Part shown: positions 62,855 through 64,000 of the stretch, in pieces | Layout of the letters: every line of letters begins with the position of its first letter | How positions within the stretch are numbered: position 1 is the stretch's first letter | From: Streptomyces parvus | Lineage (GTDB): Bacteria > Actinomycetota > Actinomycetes > Streptomycetales > Streptomycetaceae | Reading direction: 5' to 3' | Length of the DNA stretch: 64,000 bases | Assembly: GCF_032121415.1 (NCBI RefSeq) | Contig: NZ_CP135079.1 | Span: 4,278,001 to 4,342,000, forward strand | Notes under the pieces: model-generated | What the model saw: the letters and a program-made list of their open reading frames with translations, nothing else | Databases searched by the model: none | What the model was told of the DNA's origin: nothing | Program-made: the position numbers and the translations under genes

Positions 62855-63299
62855 GGCCGACCGGCCGGCCGGGGGCGCGGATCGCTTCGGCAGGCCGGCG
62901 GGGGACTCGCTGGACCTGGACAGCGTGGACTCCTCGTATCAATGACAGCTGTGACCCGGTGGGCCCTGATCCCGCGAAGGGCCCGCAGGGGTACACGAAG
63001 GTCTTCCGTCCCTGAAAGACAGACGGGAGCGCAAGGAGGTTGCGCGGGGTGGGAGTGAAGAGGGAGACGAATGTGCCGCAACGCTAACGAGACCGGCCGG
63101 CGGCCGTCCGACGGACCGCGGAAGAATCACCCGAACGGGAGAGTTTCGGAACGTGTGATGGACGTCTGACCTGCGTCGGCCGGGGTTCCGTCCGGTCGCT
63201 CGCCGTCTTCGATGGGCGAGGCCACGGTAAAAATGCCAGCCTTGCACCCTATTCACTCGTTTCACTCGTCCTTGACCCCTCAACGGAGGAATCCGCCCG
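62855..63299. other. 445-base intergenic region before the GH20 gene
   Basis: Holds the divergent upstream regions of the UraD-like and hexosaminidase genes. Near the GH20 gene is a short direct repeat (TTCACTCGTTTCACTCGTCC, 63252-63271 region). I see no obvious DasR site (WGGTCTAGACCA type). A small frame at 63071-63169 is listed separately. Confidence 0.45.
63071..63169 (+). CDS. possible small protein, 32 aa
   Basis: ATG 63071 is preceded by AGGGAGACGA, a plausible SD, and the frame runs 32 codons to TGA (MCRNANETGRRPSDGPRK...). The peptide is polar and basic with one Cys and no hydrophobic segment. Could equally be leader sequence of the GH20 gene. Weakly supported. Confidence 0.2.
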   Translation: MCRNANETGRRPSDGPRKNHPNGRVSERVMDV

Positions 63300-64000
63300 A
63301 TGTCGCCCACGCGTGGTGCCCTTGTCACCGGCGCGGCTGCCACGGCCGCAGCCGCCGTCGTCCTCACCGTCGTCGTCTGGCCGGACGGATCCGGCAGCGG
63401 ACCCTCCGGTGACACGGCGTCGCCCTCCGGGACCTCCGCCGAGGCCGCCGCCCCGTCGCCCTCCCGCAGCTACCCGGTGTCCAGCACGCCGAGCACGATC
63501 CCCGCGGTGCGCGAACACACCGCGGCCCGGGGGCCCGGCTGGCAGCCGGGCAAGGACAGCACCGTCGTCATCGCCAAGGGCAGCCAGGTGCTCGCCGACG
63601 AGGCGCAGCTGCTCGCCAAGGAGCTGAAGATCCGCTACCGGGGCGCCGAGCCGGCCCGGACGGGGGACGTCGAGCTGGCGCTCGGCGCCAAGGACGCGGG
63701 CCCCACCGAGTCGTACCGGCTCACCGTGCGCGACCGCAAGGTGAAGATCACCGGCCCCGACGAGTCGGGCGTCTTCTACGGCACCCGGACGCTCAAACAG
63801 TCGCTCAAGGCGGACGGCACGGTCCCCGAGGGCGTCGTCAACGACCGGCCGGACCGGCCGCAGCGCGGGCTCAACCTCGACATCGCGCGCAAGCACTACA
63901 GCGCGGAGTGGATTGAGGACCGCATACGCGAGATGGGCGACCTCAAGCTCAACCAGCTCGGCCTGCACTTCTCCGACGACCAGGCCTTCCGGATCGAGTC
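63300..64000 (+). CDS. beta-N-acetylhexosaminidase, GH20 (5' part, truncated by window edge)
   Basis: ATG 63300 with GGAGGA 9 bases upstream. Signal peptide/anchor (GALVTGAAATAAAAVVLTVVVW), a Ser/Pro/Thr-rich linker, then a GH20b-type domain (about 75-185: STVVIAKGSQVLADEAQLLAKELK, SYRLTVRDRKVKITGPDESGVFYGTRTLKQSL) and the start of the TIM barrel with RPQRGLNLDIARKHYSAEWI and LNQLGLHFSDDQAFRIES. The catalytic Asp-Glu lies beyond the window. Hydrolyses terminal GlcNAc/GalNAc residues, e.g. of chitobiose or muropeptides. 233 residues visible. Confidence 0.93.
   Translation, partial: MSPTRGALVTGAAATAAAAVVLTVVVWPDGSGSGPSGDTASPSGTSAEAAAPSPSRSYPVSSTPSTIPAVREHTAARGPGWQPGKDSTVVIAKGSQVLADEAQLLAKELKIRYRGAEPARTGDVELALGAKDAGPTESYRLTVRDRKVKITGPDESGVFYGTRTLKQSLKADGTVPEGVVNDRPDRPQRGLNLDIARKHYSAEWIEDRIREMGDLKLNQLGLHFSDDQAFRIE

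Noticed and set aside
62855-63299. A DasR-type site for the GH20 hexosaminidase gene
   Set aside because: I looked for WGGTCTAGACCA-like sequences because chitin/GlcNAc genes often carry them, but no convincing match is present.

Overview
This window is a chromosomal segment of a Streptomyces-type actinobacterium. The base composition is very GC-rich with G/C-biased third codon positions, GTG and some TTG starts are common, and strong perfect hairpins separate convergent genes. The gene content (sucCD, purNH, folD, mdh, trpS, sdhCDAB, icmB, pcrA, a DprE1/DprE2 pair, an SCO4848-type membrane protein) corresponds, from memory, to roughly the SCO4790-SCO4860 core region of S. coelicolor. About 64 protein genes fill the window. 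I found no rRNA, tRNA, CRISPR array or prophage. The only mobile-element signal is a 160-bp MITE-like element.

Layout. 1-3.8 kb: end of a DoxX-like membrane gene, then a PspC/LiaF-like membrane protein divergent from a PspC-domain histidine kinase and its LuxR-type regulator, an envelope-stress module. 3.8-6.9 kb: two paralogous secreted NlpC/P60 endopeptidases flank a small membrane protein; the second has a c-di-AMP (ydaO-type) riboswitch. 7-13.3 kb: pcrA helicase, M23 peptidase with a Tyr/Gly repeat region, a lipase, and icmB. 13.4-22.2 kb: a conserved but functionally unassigned cluster of DUF5691, SWIM zinc-finger protein, MmpS-like lipoprotein, MoxR-type AAA+ ATPase, DUF5682 protein and VWA protein, resembling E. 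coli yehLMPQ. 22.3-24.6 kb: two secreted low-complexity proteins, one with 11-residue repeats. 24.9-27 kb: sucCD.

27-40.8 kb: an HTH/sigma-like membrane protein, a DUF6350 (PerM-like) membrane protein, purN-purH, a DUF2079 membrane protein, an RDD protein, folD-DUF3017, an XRE-DUF2690 regulator and mdh. 40.8-48.4 kb: a CMD (AhpD-like) protein divergent from a MocR regulator, a YgiB/YgiC-like lipoprotein-ligase pair, rocD, trpS, a 2H phosphoesterase and dprE2. 48.5-56.1 kb: dprE1, a YihY membrane protein, the MITE, a D,D-carboxypeptidase, an SCO4848-family protein, a metallophosphoesterase and an orphan family-5 solute-binding protein. 56.1-57.8 kb: a three-gene operon ending in its own TetR regulator and preceded by two palindromic operators. 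57.9-62 kb: a small membrane protein and the sdhCDAB operon. 62.3-64 kb: a UraD-like protein lacking the catalytic His and the start of a GH20 beta-N-acetylhexosaminidase cut by the window edge.

Functionally the region combines central carbon metabolism (succinyl-CoA synthetase, malate and succinate dehydrogenases), purine/one-carbon metabolism (purNH, folD) and envelope maintenance (NlpC/P60, M23, D,D-carboxypeptidase, DprE1/2, PspC module). The most interesting uncharacterised unit is the MoxR-DUF5682-VWA-SWIM-DUF5691 cluster.
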